The notes: generated by a model from the sequence alone, not told the origin. DNA of 64,000 bases from Aporrectodea caliginosa (GCA_020284085.1 JACEVL010001855.1:580001-644000), one strand, 5' to 3'. Shown: positions 1 through 10,200, counted from the first letter of the stretch. Made by a program: numbers and translations.

Positions 1-1285
1 TTGTACTCTATCGGTTTGGCTTGTACTCTATCGGTTTGGCTTGTACTCTATCGGTTTGGCTTGTACTCTATCGGTTTGGCTTGTACTCTATCGGTTTGGC
101 TTGTACTCTATCGGTTTGCCTTGTACTCTATCGGTTTGGCTTGTACTCTATCGGTTTGGCTTGTACTCTATCGGTTTGGCTTGTACTCTATCGGTTTGGC
201 TTGTACTCTATCGGTTTGGCTTGTACTCTATCGGTTTGGCTTGTACTCTATCGGTTTGGCTTGTACTCTATCGGTTTAGCTTGTACTCTATCGGTTTGGC
301 TTGTACTCTATCGGTTTGGCTTGTACTCTATCGGTTTGGCTTGTACTCTATCGGTTTGGCTTGTACTCTATCGGTTTGGCTTGTACTCTATCGGTTTGGC
401 TTGTACTCTATCGGTTTGGCTTGTACTCTATCGGTTTGGCTTGTACTCTATCGGTTTGGCTTGTACTCTATCGGTTTGGCTTGTACTCTATCGGTTTGGC
501 TTGTACTCTATCGATTTGGCTTGTACTCTATCGGTTTGGTTTGTACTCTATCGGTTTGGGTTTGTACTCTATCGGTTTGGCTTGTACTCTATCGGTTTGC
601 CTTGTACTCTATCGGTTTGGCTTGTACTCTATCGGTTTGACTTGTACTCTATCGGTTTGCCTTGTACTCTGTCGGTTTGGCTTGTACTCCATCGGTTTGG
701 CTTGTACTCTATCGGTTTGGCTTGTACTCTATCGGTTTGGCTTGTACTCTATCGGTTTGGCTTGTACTCTATCGGTTTGGATTTGTACTCTATCGGTTTG
801 GCTTGTATACTCTATCGGTTTGGTTTGTACTCTATCGGTTTGGTTTGTACTCTATCGGTTTGGCTTGTACTCTATCGGTTTGGCTTGTACTCTATCGGTT
901 TGGTTTGAACTCTATCGGTTTGGTTTGTACTCTATCGGTTTGGCTTGTACTCTATCGGTTTGGGTCCTACGCTATCGGTTTGGCTTTGTACTCTATCGGT
1001 TTGGTTTGTACTCTATCGGTTTGGCTTGTACTCTATCGGTTTGCCTTGTACTCTATTGGTTTGGCTTGTACTCTCTCGATTTGACTTGTACTCTATCGGT
1101 TTGCCTTGTACTCTATCGGTTTGACTTGTACTCTATCGGTTTGGCTTGTACTCTATCGGTTTAGCTTGTACTCTATCGGTTTGGCGTGTACTCTATCGGT
1201 GTAGCTTGTACTCTATCGGTTTGGCTTGTACTCTATCGGCTTGGCTTGTACTCTATTGGTTTGGCTTGTACTCTATCGGTTTAGC
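1..1285. repeat. 20-bp minisatellite, about 64 copies
   Basis: Tandem copies of ttgtactctatcggtttggc fill the left edge of the window, so the true left end is not seen. Copies up to about position 540 are almost identical; those to the right carry substitutions and 1-3 bp insertions, as expected if homogenisation is most active on the left. Because 20 is not a multiple of 3, all three forward frames stay open over 60-bp cycles, which produces long but meaningless reading frames. The array abuts a truncated LTR at 1289. Confidence 0.97.
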
Positions 1286-1288
1286 ATG

Positions 1289-1527
1289 ACAGTGTAGTAG
1301 ATGTTTTAATGCAGTAGAGAGCTGTATGTTAGAAGTTACAGTTGAGCTGTATTGATAAGAACTTTGATTGTACGTTTGAAATAACTGTGTTAAAAGAAAG
1401 GAGAAACATTCAAAGAACTGTGTCAATTTAATTCTTAAACAGTTAGAAGTCGTTGAGCAATTTATATGTAGAGATAAGGAAAGTTCTTGAGGTAGGTCAC
1501 AACTAAGAAAGAAAAGAGTTGGTGACA
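1289..1527 (+). repeat. 5' LTR, truncated (U3 missing)
   Basis: Matches the last 234 bp of the 3' LTR (7650-7883) almost base for base and ends in the same GGTGACA. Differences are a changed stretch near 1391-1403 and an extra few bases near 1488-1495. The first 228 bp of the LTR, including its TATA-like tract, are absent and the 20-bp minisatellite stands in their place. Confidence 0.9.
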
Positions 1528-1531
1528 TATT

Positions 1532-1558
1532 TGGTGGCAGCAGCGGTAGGATTCGAAA
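1532..1558 (+). other. Primer binding site, tRNA-Leu type
   Basis: TGGTGGCAGCAG starts five bases after the LTR end and is followed by GGATTCGAA at 1549. Together they resemble the complement of the acceptor and T-arm of a eukaryotic tRNA-Leu ending in CCA. The few bases between the two blocks do not match well. Confidence 0.7.
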
Positions 1559-1643
1559 CAACGTCTGGGATTCGAAACAACGTCTGGGATTCGAAACAAC
1601 GTCTGGGATTCGAAACAACGTCTGGGATTCGAAACAACGTCGA
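1549..1643 (+). repeat. Five tandem 19-bp repeats beginning in the primer site
   Basis: The unit ggattcgaaacaacgtctg repeats at 1549, 1568, 1587, 1606 and 1625. Each copy starts with the GGATTCGAA block that belongs to the tRNA T-arm match of the primer site, so the leader carries five copies of part of the primer complement. Confidence 0.9.
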
Positions 1644-1809
1644 CTGGTGAATACGCATTCAAATCATTGGTAAATCTACGACAACGAAAGCCTCAACGAC
1701 AAAGGTATAAAAGTTTGTTGTTATCAAACAAAGAACAATCCCCAATACTTCAAACACAAAAGAAAACTCGTGTTTTCCAGAAAGGACAGCACTGAAGTAA
1801 AGAAGTAAG

Positions 1810-2364
1810 ATGGAGAAATTAAGTGTCAAGAAACAAGCAGAACTGAAGAAGATGTCTTCTGAAAGATTAAAACAGCGCTTGTTGAAGGCTGGTTTTGAAG
1901 AAGAGAAACTGGAAGATATGTCACGTGAGGACATGCTAGAAGCGCTAGCTGAAGTCTGGCTTAAAGAAGAAGCAGAAGAAGAAGAAGGTGCTGTCGGCGG
2001 TGCTGTGGAAAAGGTTATTGAAAAACCGCCTGGACTTATGTCTATGGAGATGATGATGCAGTGGATGATGATGAAAGAAGAAAGAGAGGAGAAACGGAGA
2101 CAAGAAGAGAAAGAGAAAGAGGAGAAACGAAGACAAGACGAGAAAGAAAGAGAGGAGAAACGAAGAGAAGAGGAGAGGAGAAACGTCTTCAAGAGAGAGA
2201 AAGAAGAGAAGGCAGAACGTCTTCAGAGAGAGAAAGAAGAGAAAGCAGAGAATGCAAGACAGGAAGAATTACGTCTTCAGAGAGAGAAAGAAGAGAAGCA
2301 AGCAGAAACGTCTTCAGAGAGAGAAAGAAGAGAAAGCAGAGCAAGTTCGTGTGGCAGAACTTGA
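1810..2364 (+). CDS. Gag N-terminal part of the Gmr1-like element (frame 1)
   Basis: Starts with ATG at 1810 and encodes an N-terminal helix-rich segment rich in Lys, Glu and Leu, a Met-rich stretch (residues about 77-93), then a highly charged Glu/Arg/Lys coiled coil made from slipped repeats of an REKEEK-like motif. The frame stops at 2364, but sequence homologous to the repeat continues in frame 2. Comparing repeat copies shows an extra 4 nt near 2296-2302 that shifts the frame by one. The simplest reading is one gag-pol frame from 1810 to 7306 broken by slippage inside the repeat; a programmed +1 shift is less likely because no recognised shift site is visible. Confidence 0.75.
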   Translation: MEKLSVKKQAELKKMSSERLKQRLLKAGFEEEKLEDMSREDMLEALAEVWLKEEAEEEEGAVGGAVEKVIEKPPGLMSMEMMMQWMMMKEEREEKRRQEEKEKEEKRRQDEKEREEKRREEERRNVFKREKEEKAERLQREKEEKAENARQEELRLQREKEEKQAETSSERERRESRASSCGRT

Positions 2365-5300
2365 GTTGCAAAAGCAGCAATTTGAGATTCAATTAGAGCA
2401 ATTGAGAAGAGATAGAGAAGATGCTGAAAGGAGAAGATTAGAGCAGATGATTGAATTTGAAAGGGCGCGGAAAAGTGACGAAGAGATACGTCAGCAACAG
2501 ATTGAAGAGAAGAGACTACGTGAAGAAGAAAAGGAAAAAGTGCGAATTTCAGAGTTGGAGCGAGCAGAAGAGGTTAGACAAGAAGAACTGAAATTACAGA
2601 AAGAAAGTATGGAGAAGGCGGAAGAGGAAAGACAAGAACGTTTAAAGTTGGAAAAAACAAAAATAGCATTAAAAGAAGCACAACTCAAAGAGGAGAAGCA
2701 AAATAGAGAAGCACAAGAACAAAGAAGGCAAGAAGAACGAGAAGAACAGAAAAGGAAACAGGAAGAAAGTGAAACGATGGTTTCGAAAATAAAGAAAATT
2801 GGTGATGCCATGAAACACGTGTTACCCAAAATGCCAAACGATATGATGGAGGTGCCATTATATTTCGAAACGGTTGAGAATGCGTTTCGTAGTTTCAACG
2901 TGCAGGAACAATTCTGGGTGAAGTTACTATTGCCATTGATGACTCCGAAAGCTAGAACTGTTCTAAACAGATTGTCATTCGCTGATTTAGACGATTATGA
3001 GATCGTGAAACAGCACTTGTTAAAAGAATTCAAGTTGACACCGAGAGAGTACAGATCGAAGTTTATTGATGCGAAGAAGACAGCTGAAGAAACGTATACA
3101 ATGTTTACAGCTAGGCTGAAGAACTTGTTGAACTATTATGTGAAAAGTCGCAAAGTGGATAAGAATTTTGAGAAGTTGTTTGATTTGTTAGTGGCGGATA
3201 AGTTGAAAGAATCACTACCACCAGGTCCACTACAGTTTGTATTGTCGAAGGAAGGAACTGATTGTTACGAAGCTAGTGTTGTGGCAGACCTAGCAGACAT
3301 TCATGTTAATAATCGAATTGGTTTGGCAATTCCGAATAAGACAAGTTTTGATTTTGTTCCCAATGGCAAAAGAAATCAACAGTTCACTCCAAATTTTGGT
3401 TTTCATTGGAAGAGCAATCAAGAAACAGGAAATCAGTTCAGAGGTGCAGAAGTGAAACCAAATTCTCCGGTTGTTCACGAGAATAGAGAATCGATGATGA
3501 CCAGACAACGTCAGGTATATAACAAATCACCACCAAGGTTTGTCGCGAGAGAAGGCAATGCATCGTTTACTCCATATAAGAGAAAAGAAAGCATTGAACA
3601 ACGTGGTGCAGTGGTGAAACGTTGTCACAACTGTGGATCAGACAGGCATTTGATGAAATTCTGTCCAGTTCCTGTTACAACCTCAAATTATGGAAAACAA
3701 GAAAATTCGAGGGTGAATCGAATTCAAGTGGTTGATAATTCAGAAAGTCAAGCCACAGAACATCAGAATAATGAAACTGAAGTAAAGTCAGTGATGAAAT
3801 GTCACCTCTCACCTGATATTCAGAAAGAAATTCTATTGCACAATGGAATGCAGAAAGAAATGGTTGGAAGAGATGAAAGTACAGCATTGAAGAAAGTGGT
3901 ATTGCAGTACGTCGAGGTAGAGATTCGTGGAACAGCAGGAAAAGAACCAGTGAAAGTAAAAGCACTTATTGATTCTGGAGCAGAGGTTCCGGTGATTAGT
4001 GAAGAATTACTGGAAGGCATGAAGGTGGAGCAGATTGGAAAAGTGAACTTACAATGCGTGGCAGGAGATGCCATTCCTGCAAAGTTAGTGAAAGTTGATG
4101 TAAGGCTGTGTTGTAACGATGTGGAAGAAGAGGTAATTCCGCATAAAGTCAAATGTTCACTTACACCTTATGTGACATTGATGTGTGCTAGTATTGCAAA
4201 AATGGGAAGCACAGAAAGATTCTTGTTGCATCCAGAAATCATTGCAGAACTTAAAGCCGTGCCACAAGTGAAAATGATACAAGGAGATGTGCAAGCGAAT
4301 GTAACGACGAGATTGCAGAGTCAGCGAAAGAAAGTGATAGAAGTCGAAGAGGAAAGTGAAACTGAAAGTTCAAGTGAAGAGGAAAACGAAAGCGATGATC
4401 AACAAAGTTTAATGCAAGACGGTATAACAGCAGAGATGAATGAACAAGAGATGGCTGCATGCAAGAATGGTAATGTAAATGAAACGAAAGAGGATAATGA
4501 ATGTGATGTTGAGATAGGAGATTTGTTTGAAGAAGACGAGAAAGATGAAGAACAACAGATGCAGATTGCAGACGCAAAGAAATTCGAAGAACAGCAGAGA
4601 CAAGATGAATCATTGAAAGCATGGTGGACGTTAGCGCCAGATAAAGAATCTGAATTCTGCGTGGTAAATGGCTTACTGTACAAGAGATATCGAATATTAG
4701 AGCAAACGATATATCAATTGGTGTTACCAAAAGAGCGACGAATGAAAGTGATGGAGTTGGCTCACGAATCAGTATTTGGAGGACATCTTGGAGAAGAGAA
4801 AACTAGAGAACGAATAAAGTTGTCTTTTACGTGGCCAAAGATGAGAAGAGATATAGTGAAATTTTGCAAATCATGTGAGAAATGTCAGTTAAAGGCAAGA
4901 AGTTTGGTGATGGACAGGGTTCCTATCACTCCAATTCCAAGAGAAGATGTGGCGTTTAGAAGAATTACGGTGGATTGTGTAGGACCAATCGAGCCAGCAT
5001 CTGCTGCAGGTCACAAGTACTGTTTATGTATTGTCGATTCTTGCACAAGATGGCCTACAGTGTTTCTGTTGAAATCATTAACTGCGAAAGCTGTGTGTGA
5101 TGCTTTGATGGAGTTGTTCATGAACGTTGGTGTACCTTCAGTGATCACAAGTGACCAAGGAACAAATTTTACTGCGAGTCTGACAAGAGAATTTCTGAAT
5201 TTAATGGGTTGTAGTCCAAGATTTGACACGCCAGGTCATCCAGAGGCAGCTGGATTAGTAGAAAGATGGAACCAAACATTCAAGAAAATGATCCATCATG

Positions 5301-7306
5301 TAATTGTTGACAATCCAAGGCAATGGCACAAAGTAATTCCGTTTACAGTGTGGGCATTACGAGAAGTACCGAATGCAACTACTGGAATTGCTCCTTATAT
5401 GTTGGTGTATGGAAAGATTCCGCGTGGACCATTGGCAATTTTAAAAGAAAGTTGGACAAGAGAAATTAATTTACCACCTCATATTGGAATCCAACCAGAA
5501 AAGTACTTGAAAGACATGAAAGCAAATATGGAAAAAGCATTACTGTTTGCAGAATCATATTCACGAGAGAAGCAATTACAGTATACGAATCAATACAACA
5601 AAAGAGCGAAACATAAAGAATTTGAACCGGGTGAAAAAGTCATTGTGTTGTATCCGACTTCAACAAATAAACTGATTTCACGATGGCATGGTCCATGTAC
5701 TGTCATACAACGAAGGTCAAAGTACTCTTATTTGATTGATATGGGTGACGATTGTCGAAAGATAATTCACGCAAATAAAATCAGAAAGTACATTACAAGA
5801 GCAATGAGTTGTGGACTAATCGTTGAAGAAGATGAAGACTTTGGTTCAGTGGTTGAACTGCTGACAAAGAATGACTTGCAAGATGAAAAGAACTCACTGA
5901 ATCTTGATCCCGATCAGATTAACCATTTAACATTGACTCAACAAAAACAATTACTGGAAGTACTGAACAAATATTCTGATCGATTTTCTGAAAAGCCTGG
6001 ACTATGTACATTGGTTGAACATGAAATCGAACTGAAACCGGAATTTCGTGAAAAAGAATTTATGGCTTACCGTATTCCACTCATCTATCGAGCAGAAGTT
6101 GAACGACAAATTAAAGAAATGCTTCAAGCCAACATTATAAAACCATCTTCGAGCAGAATGGCAAGTCCGTTGGTAATTGTTAAAAAGAAAGACGGTTCTC
6201 TGAGACTTGCCTGCGACTACAGATACATTAACTCGTTCACTGTGGATTGTAAATATCCGATGCCGATTGTGAAAGATGTTTTGCACAAAGTTGGAAAATC
6301 AAATGTGATCTCAATTTTTGATTGTCGAAGTGCTTACTGGACTTGTCCTGTTAAGCAAACTGATCAATGGAAAACTGCTTTTGTTACTCACAATGGACTG
6401 TACGAGTTTACTCGTGTTCCTTTCGGAATGATCAACTCAGGAAGAACATTTGTTAAAGCAATTAACATGGTTTTACAGCCTATAAATGAATTTGCTGAGC
6501 CCTATGTAGATGACATTGCTGTGCATTCAGATGACTGGAAGATTCATTTACAGCATTTAGATGCATATTTAATGCAAATGAGACTGCATAACATTACTCT
6601 GAACTTAAAGAAATGTATCTTTGGTAAGAGTGAGGTAAAGTTCATCGGTCATGTGGTTGGTTCTGGAACGATTCAAATGAATCCAGATAGAATTGAAAGT
6701 TTAATTAATTTGAAAACCCCAGAAACGAAGAAACAAGTTAAGCAATTGCTGGGATTTTTTGGTTACTATAGACAGTTTATCAAAGATTTTGCACAGATTG
6801 CGAAGCCTCTATCTGATTTGACAAGCAAACATGTTCCAGATAAGATTGATTGGACTGATAGACATCAACAGGCATTTAATTTACTTAAAGATGCTGTACG
6901 CTCTAAAGTTGTTTTATATGTTTTTGATGTTGGAAAACCTTTTAATTTGTACTGCGATAGTAGTGATTTTGCAGTAGGAGCTGTTTTAACGCAGATGGAT
7001 GATAAGGGAATAGAGCGCCCTGTGTCATTTATAAGTCAGAAGTTGACTGACACCCAGAAGAGATGGGCAACTGTAGAGAAAGAAGCCTATGCTATTGTTT
7101 GGGCTCTAAATAAGTTAAAAGAGATAATAATTGGATCTAAAGTTCACATCTTTACAGATCACAATCCTTTAACTTATCTGACTGAATCTATGTCTAAGTC
7201 TGCTAAACTGGTGCGTTGGGCTTTAGCACTGCAAACTTTTGATGTAGAAGTTAATTATAAGAAAGGACGATTAAATGTTGTAGCAGATTGTTTATCTAGA
7301 TTATAA
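2252..7306 (+). CDS. Gag-Pol polyprotein: Gag, zinc knuckle, protease, integrase, RT, RNase H
   Basis: Open for 1684 codons; the ATG at 2252 is only the first in this frame, and the biological start is probably 1810. Residues count from 2252. A coiled coil (to about 175) leads to a retrotransposon Gag domain (about 200-350). CCHC knuckle at 458-471. Aspartic protease motif DSGA at 574. Integrase follows: H838/H845 with C875/C878, catalytic D908, D968 and E1004 (D-x35-E spacing), and a GPY/F-like C-terminal part near 1146. Reverse transcriptase comes after it, with D1357 and YVDD at 1418-1421. RNase H has D1569, E1611, D1636 and D1679, and the frame ends six residues later. All catalytic residues are present, so the enzyme could be active if the upstream frame break is bypassed. 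Encodes the proteins for packaging, copying and integrating the element RNA. Confidence 0.93.
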   Translation: MQDRKNYVFRERKKRSKQKRLQREKEEKAEQVRVAELELQKQQFEIQLEQLRRDREDAERRRLEQMIEFERARKSDEEIRQQQIEEKRLREEEKEKVRISELERAEEVRQEELKLQKESMEKAEEERQERLKLEKTKIALKEAQLKEEKQNREAQEQRRQEEREEQKRKQEESETMVSKIKKIGDAMKHVLPKMPNDMMEVPLYFETVENAFRSFNVQEQFWVKLLLPLMTPKARTVLNRLSFADLDDYEIVKQHLLKEFKLTPREYRSKFIDAKKTAEETYTMFTARLKNLLNYYVKSRKVDKNFEKLFDLLVADKLKESLPPGPLQFVLSKEGTDCYEASVVADLADIHVNNRIGLAIPNKTSFDFVPNGKRNQQFTPNFGFHWKSNQETGNQFRGAEVKPNSPVVHENRESMMTRQRQVYNKSPPRFVAREGNASFTPYKRKESIEQRGAVVKRCHNCGSDRHLMKFCPVPVTTSNYGKQENSRVNRIQVVDNSESQATEHQNNETEVKSVMKCHLSPDIQKEILLHNGMQKEMVGRDESTALKKVVLQYVEVEIRGTAGKEPVKVKALIDSGAEVPVISEELLEGMKVEQIGKVNLQCVAGDAIPAKLVKVDVRLCCNDVEEEVIPHKVKCSLTPYVTLMCASIAKMGSTERFLLHPEIIAELKAVPQVKMIQGDVQANVTTRLQSQRKKVIEVEEESETESSSEEENESDDQQSLMQDGITAEMNEQEMAACKNGNVNETKEDNECDVEIGDLFEEDEKDEEQQMQIADAKKFEEQQRQDESLKAWWTLAPDKESEFCVVNGLLYKRYRILEQTIYQLVLPKERRMKVMELAHESVFGGHLGEEKTRERIKLSFTWPKMRRDIVKFCKSCEKCQLKARSLVMDRVPITPIPREDVAFRRITVDCVGPIEPASAAGHKYCLCIVDSCTRWPTVFLLKSLTAKAVCDALMELFMNVGVPSVITSDQGTNFTASLTREFLNLMGCSPRFDTPGHPEAAGLVERWNQTFKKMIHHVIVDNPRQWHKVIPFTVWALREVPNATTGIAPYMLVYGKIPRGPLAILKESWTREINLPPHIGIQPEKYLKDMKANMEKALLFAESYSREKQLQYTNQYNKRAKHKEFEPGEKVIVLYPTSTNKLISRWHGPCTVIQRRSKYSYLIDMGDDCRKIIHANKIRKYITRAMSCGLIVEEDEDFGSVVELLTKNDLQDEKNSLNLDPDQINHLTLTQQKQLLEVLNKYSDRFSEKPGLCTLVEHEIELKPEFREKEFMAYRIPLIYRAEVERQIKEMLQANIIKPSSSRMASPLVIVKKKDGSLRLACDYRYINSFTVDCKYPMPIVKDVLHKVGKSNVISIFDCRSAYWTCPVKQTDQWKTAFVTHNGLYEFTRVPFGMINSGRTFVKAINMVLQPINEFAEPYVDDIAVHSDDWKIHLQHLDAYLMQMRLHNITLNLKKCIFGKSEVKFIGHVVGSGTIQMNPDRIESLINLKTPETKKQVKQLLGFFGYYRQFIKDFAQIAKPLSDLTSKHVPDKIDWTDRHQQAFNLLKDAVRSKVVLYVFDVGKPFNLYCDSSDFAVGAVLTQMDDKGIERPVSFISQKLTDTQKRWATVEKEAYAIVWALNKLKEIIIGSKVHIFTDHNPLTYLTESMSKSAKLVRWALALQTFDVEVNYKKGRLNVVADCLSRL

Positions 7307-7401
7307 GATTGTTTATTTTACTGTATTATATAGTATTAAGTTTATTGCATAATTTAGTACCTGATGATTTCGCAAATTTTTAAGTTTAATTTGCTCAATC
7401 C

Positions 7402-7418
7402 AAAGAAAGGGAAGGAGG
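7402..7418 (+). other. Polypurine tract (plus-strand primer)
   Basis: A run of 17 purines, aaagaaagggaaggagg, three bases before the 3' LTR start, in the position expected for plus-strand priming. Confidence 0.8.
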
Positions 7419-7421
7419 TAA

Positions 7422-7883
7422 TGTGAACTAATGTTTTGCATATATAATGAGCACAGGTGTTCCTTAGGTTGATATATATATATAATGTGTATTCGATTGT
7501 TAAGCGTTTTAGTCTTAGGCCTTAGTTGCGCTGTCGGCTCGTGGGCGCTTGGCCTAAAGTAGCCTAAACTTTGGCTGACGATAGATTCTCTACACGTGCA
7601 GTTAGCGCGCCAAACTTAGAAACTGCTGATGACAGTGAATTTGAACAATACAGTGTAGTAGATGTTTTAATGCAGTAGAGAGCTGTATGTTAGAAGTTAC
7701 AGTTGAGCTGTATTGATAAGAACTTTGATTGTACGTTTGAAATAACTGTGTTTGAAGAAAGAAAGAAACATTCAAAGAACTGTGTCAATTTAATTCTTAA
7801 ACAGTTAGAAGTCGTTGAGCAATTTATATGTAGAGATAAGGAAAGTTCTTTGTCACAACTAAGAAAGAAAAGAGTTGGTGACA
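7422..7883 (+). repeat. 3' LTR, complete, 462 bp
   Basis: Begins TGTGAAC and ends GTGACA, the usual TG...CA LTR termini. A TATA-like tract lies at about 7470-7489 in U3. The last 234 bp duplicate the truncated 5' LTR. The first 228 bp have no partner in the window. Confidence 0.88.
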
Positions 7884-7886
7884 ATA

Positions 7887-8134
7887 CTTATTGATTAATA
7901 TTCGTAAGAATTTGGCTCATTTCGGGCGTTGAAAAAGGGCCAACGTGTTAAAACTTGCATGATCATGTCATAAGCAAAAAACCCAAATATCTTCTCTTGG
8001 AGGGTATTCCCACACTATTCCCAGTACTATCTATAGAGGTGATCACCGGCTTATTCAGGGATAATTTGAGTTTTGTGTTTGTTGTCATACACGATACTAT
8101 GCCAAATTATTGATTAATATTCGTAGAATTGGCT
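7887..8134. repeat. Direct repeat pair of about 30 bp, 220 bp apart
   Basis: The sequence attgattaatattcgta with its following gaatttggctc occurs just right of the 3' LTR (7888-7920) and again at 8109-8134 with two single-base differences. The 186 bp between them show no coding signal. A local duplication or residue of an excised insertion are both possible. Confidence 0.6.
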
Positions 8135-8139
8135 CCTCG

Positions 8140-9600
8140 TTGCTTTTTCCATGCATGCTTAAGAGGACCAGGGCGTTCCATAGCTTAGACCCCATGCCCA
8201 GGCACACCTTCCAACTATCGTCCCATCTCCAATCTTTCCTTCCTCTCCAAACTCTTAGGAAAATGCTTATCACTCCTGCTGGTTGATTACCTTGACACCA
8301 ACTCAGTAATGCCCCTCTCCAAAAACCGGCTTCAGGAAGTACCACTCCACTGAATCACTCATCGCTCACTTCACTAGCTGACGTCTTTAGTGCCGTTGGC
8401 CAAGCACCATTGCCGCCATTGACACTGGGAACTGAAGCGTTTGTCTAAATCTTTGGTATTGCCGAATATATGCATGCCCTCCTTTGGTTCCTTTTGGTTT
8501 CTCTCTGACCGTTCTCTCTTGGCCGTTTTTGGGTCCACACGCTCTGCTTGGACTTTTCCCATGCTTGCCTCAAGGTTCGGTTCTGGCACCACTCCTTAAC
8601 ATACTCTGTACCGTTAACCTCATCCTCAAGGGGGTCTCGGCTCATCAGTACGCCGATGACACCCAAGCCTTGCCCATGGCCCAGCCAATGCAGCTGCTTC
8701 ACGCGTCGCGAGGGTCCTTGAGGCCACCACCGCGCTGGACCTTTGGATGTCTTCTAACCGTCTCCGCCTTAATTCAGTTAAAACCCAATTTATCTGGCTT
8801 GGCGGTCGAGCCCAACGAGCCAAGATTGACATGGAATTTCTCCGCGCTAGGTTCCCAGACATCCACTACTCTGCCTCAGTTCGTGATCTGGGCTTTTACA
8901 CTGGATCCAGTTCTCTCATTTTCAGACCATGTCAATCGCATCTCTCGAACATGCCTTTATCATCTACGTCAACTCTGCACCATCCGTCACTCGCTCTCCC
9001 TCACGCGGTCAACACTGTTGTCCATGCACTGATTTGTACTATAGGTTGACTTCGGCAATGCCATCTGTGCTGGTCTATCTTCACTAAATCTTTCCAAGCT
9101 TCAGTCAATACTTAACGCTGCTGCCCGCCTTAATTGGTAGTCTTCCGAAGTTTGCTCACATATCTACCTTCATTCGGGACACTCTCCACTGGCTTCCTGT
9201 GCCCCAGCGCATTCAGTTCAAAATTCTGCGCAACTCCTCTGGTCGGGGTAGCTGCTTCATACCTTATCTACAGACATATAACCACTTATCGGTCTCTTCA
9301 CTCCATGGTCGCTCCGCTCTCCTCTTGGCCGCCAAAGGCCTTCTGGTTGTTCCCCTGATGCGCGGTGCTAACGCTCAATCCAGAAGCTTTGCCTATGTTG
9401 GCCCCTCAGGTTGAAATCATCTTCCGCATGAATTGCGGCTTGAACCATCAGCCTTCCTCTTCCCATTTTTCGGAAACGCCTGAAGACTATCTTATTTTGC
9501 TAAGGACAACACTGACTTGCCATGGGTTTGGAGCACCTCTGAATATCTGAGTGGCGCATTAATATGTTCAATTACAATTACTATTACAATTACAAGACAA
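8140..9600 (+). pseudogene. Decayed L2-like non-LTR retrotransposon (RT and C-terminal part)
   Basis: Pieces of a LINE reverse transcriptase are readable in changing frames: a GFR-like block near 8330, PQGSVLAPLL near 8569, the catalytic QYADDTQ at about 8644-8664, a SNRLRLNSVKTQF block near 8750, SVRDLG near 8876, SFSDHVNRISR near 8920, and a DTLHWLPVPQRIQFKIL block near 9177-9230. Order and wording fit the L2/CR1 type. Numerous stops and shifts show it is dead. The 3' end passes into a simple repeat of aattac units at about 9568-9596, a usual L2-type tail. Confidence 0.85.
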
Positions 9601-10200
9601 AAACAAAAGGACATATGTATATATACACTCAAACTTTGATGCCTTTCTAAACAGACTTTAAGCAAAATCGACTCGTTTTGCAATTTCATTGAAACAGCTG
9701 ATCACATTTTTAAAACAGTGACGATCGCCAAGCAGCTTAAGTAAAAAGAAAAATTTAATGTTAAACACAAAAACTGTCTGCGGAATAGTAAAGGAAACGA
9801 TGCGGTTTAAATATTCCCCAACCTCAACACGGTATACAAGACCAGAAACTCTACAGACATAATTTATAACCACTGATCGCCTATAACATGAAATTTGTAA
9901 AGTTTACGATTGTATAGGTCTTACTAATTCACCGCAAAGTAGGCTTATAAAGTACATGGCGTGGCCTAATCAGATGACATAACATGCGTCATCTGATTAA
10001 TAAGCTTTCAAAGTTTCAGTTTCTTGCTGAAGCTTTCAATTGAAGTTCTGGATACCAGAGGGCAAAATTCCAAAAACATTCCGAAAACATTCCAAAGCAT
10101 TACAAAACGGTTCAAATGCGTCAAAAGTTGTTTGTGTTCCTCCTGTTCTGGTCTTTTTCAACCATTTAAGATATAGTTGTTTGCCTAAATTGATCGAAAC
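9601..10200. other. Intergenic, no gene seen
   Basis: No coding signal. It holds a perfect 11-bp inverted repeat (AATCAGATGAC at 9968-9978, complement at 9988-9998) that could form a hairpin with a 9-base loop. Confidence 0.5.

Larger units (their letters stand above)
1289..7883 (+). mobile_element. Gmr1-like Ty3/gypsy LTR retrotransposon (integrase upstream of RT)
   Basis: Contains partial 5' LTR (1289-1527), tRNA-Leu-type primer site, gag-pol (1810-7306), polypurine tract (7402-7418) and complete 3' LTR (7422-7883). The pol order is protease, integrase, reverse transcriptase, RNase H, although the RT and RNase H are of Ty3/gypsy type. This order is the hallmark of the Gmr1 group described from deuterostomes. 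The LTR parts that can be compared (about 235 bp) differ by only a few small changes, so the insertion is young. There is no env-like frame between the pol stop and the 3' LTR. The target duplication cannot be read because the left end is lost. Confidence 0.9.

Noticed and set aside
1..1285. Long open frames (up to 295 codons) in the 20-bp array
   Set aside because: A stop-free 20-bp unit is open in all three frames; the products are Leu/Tyr/Ser repeats and the starts are TTG.
1..1285. CRISPR-like array
   Set aside because: Units are directly adjacent without spacers and the DNA is eukaryotic. The same applies to the 15-bp arrays of the foldback elements.
2252..2254. ATG at 2252 as the true gag-pol start
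   Set aside because: The Gag N-terminus with matching repeat protein is upstream in frame 1 from 1810; 2252 is just the first ATG in the shifted frame.
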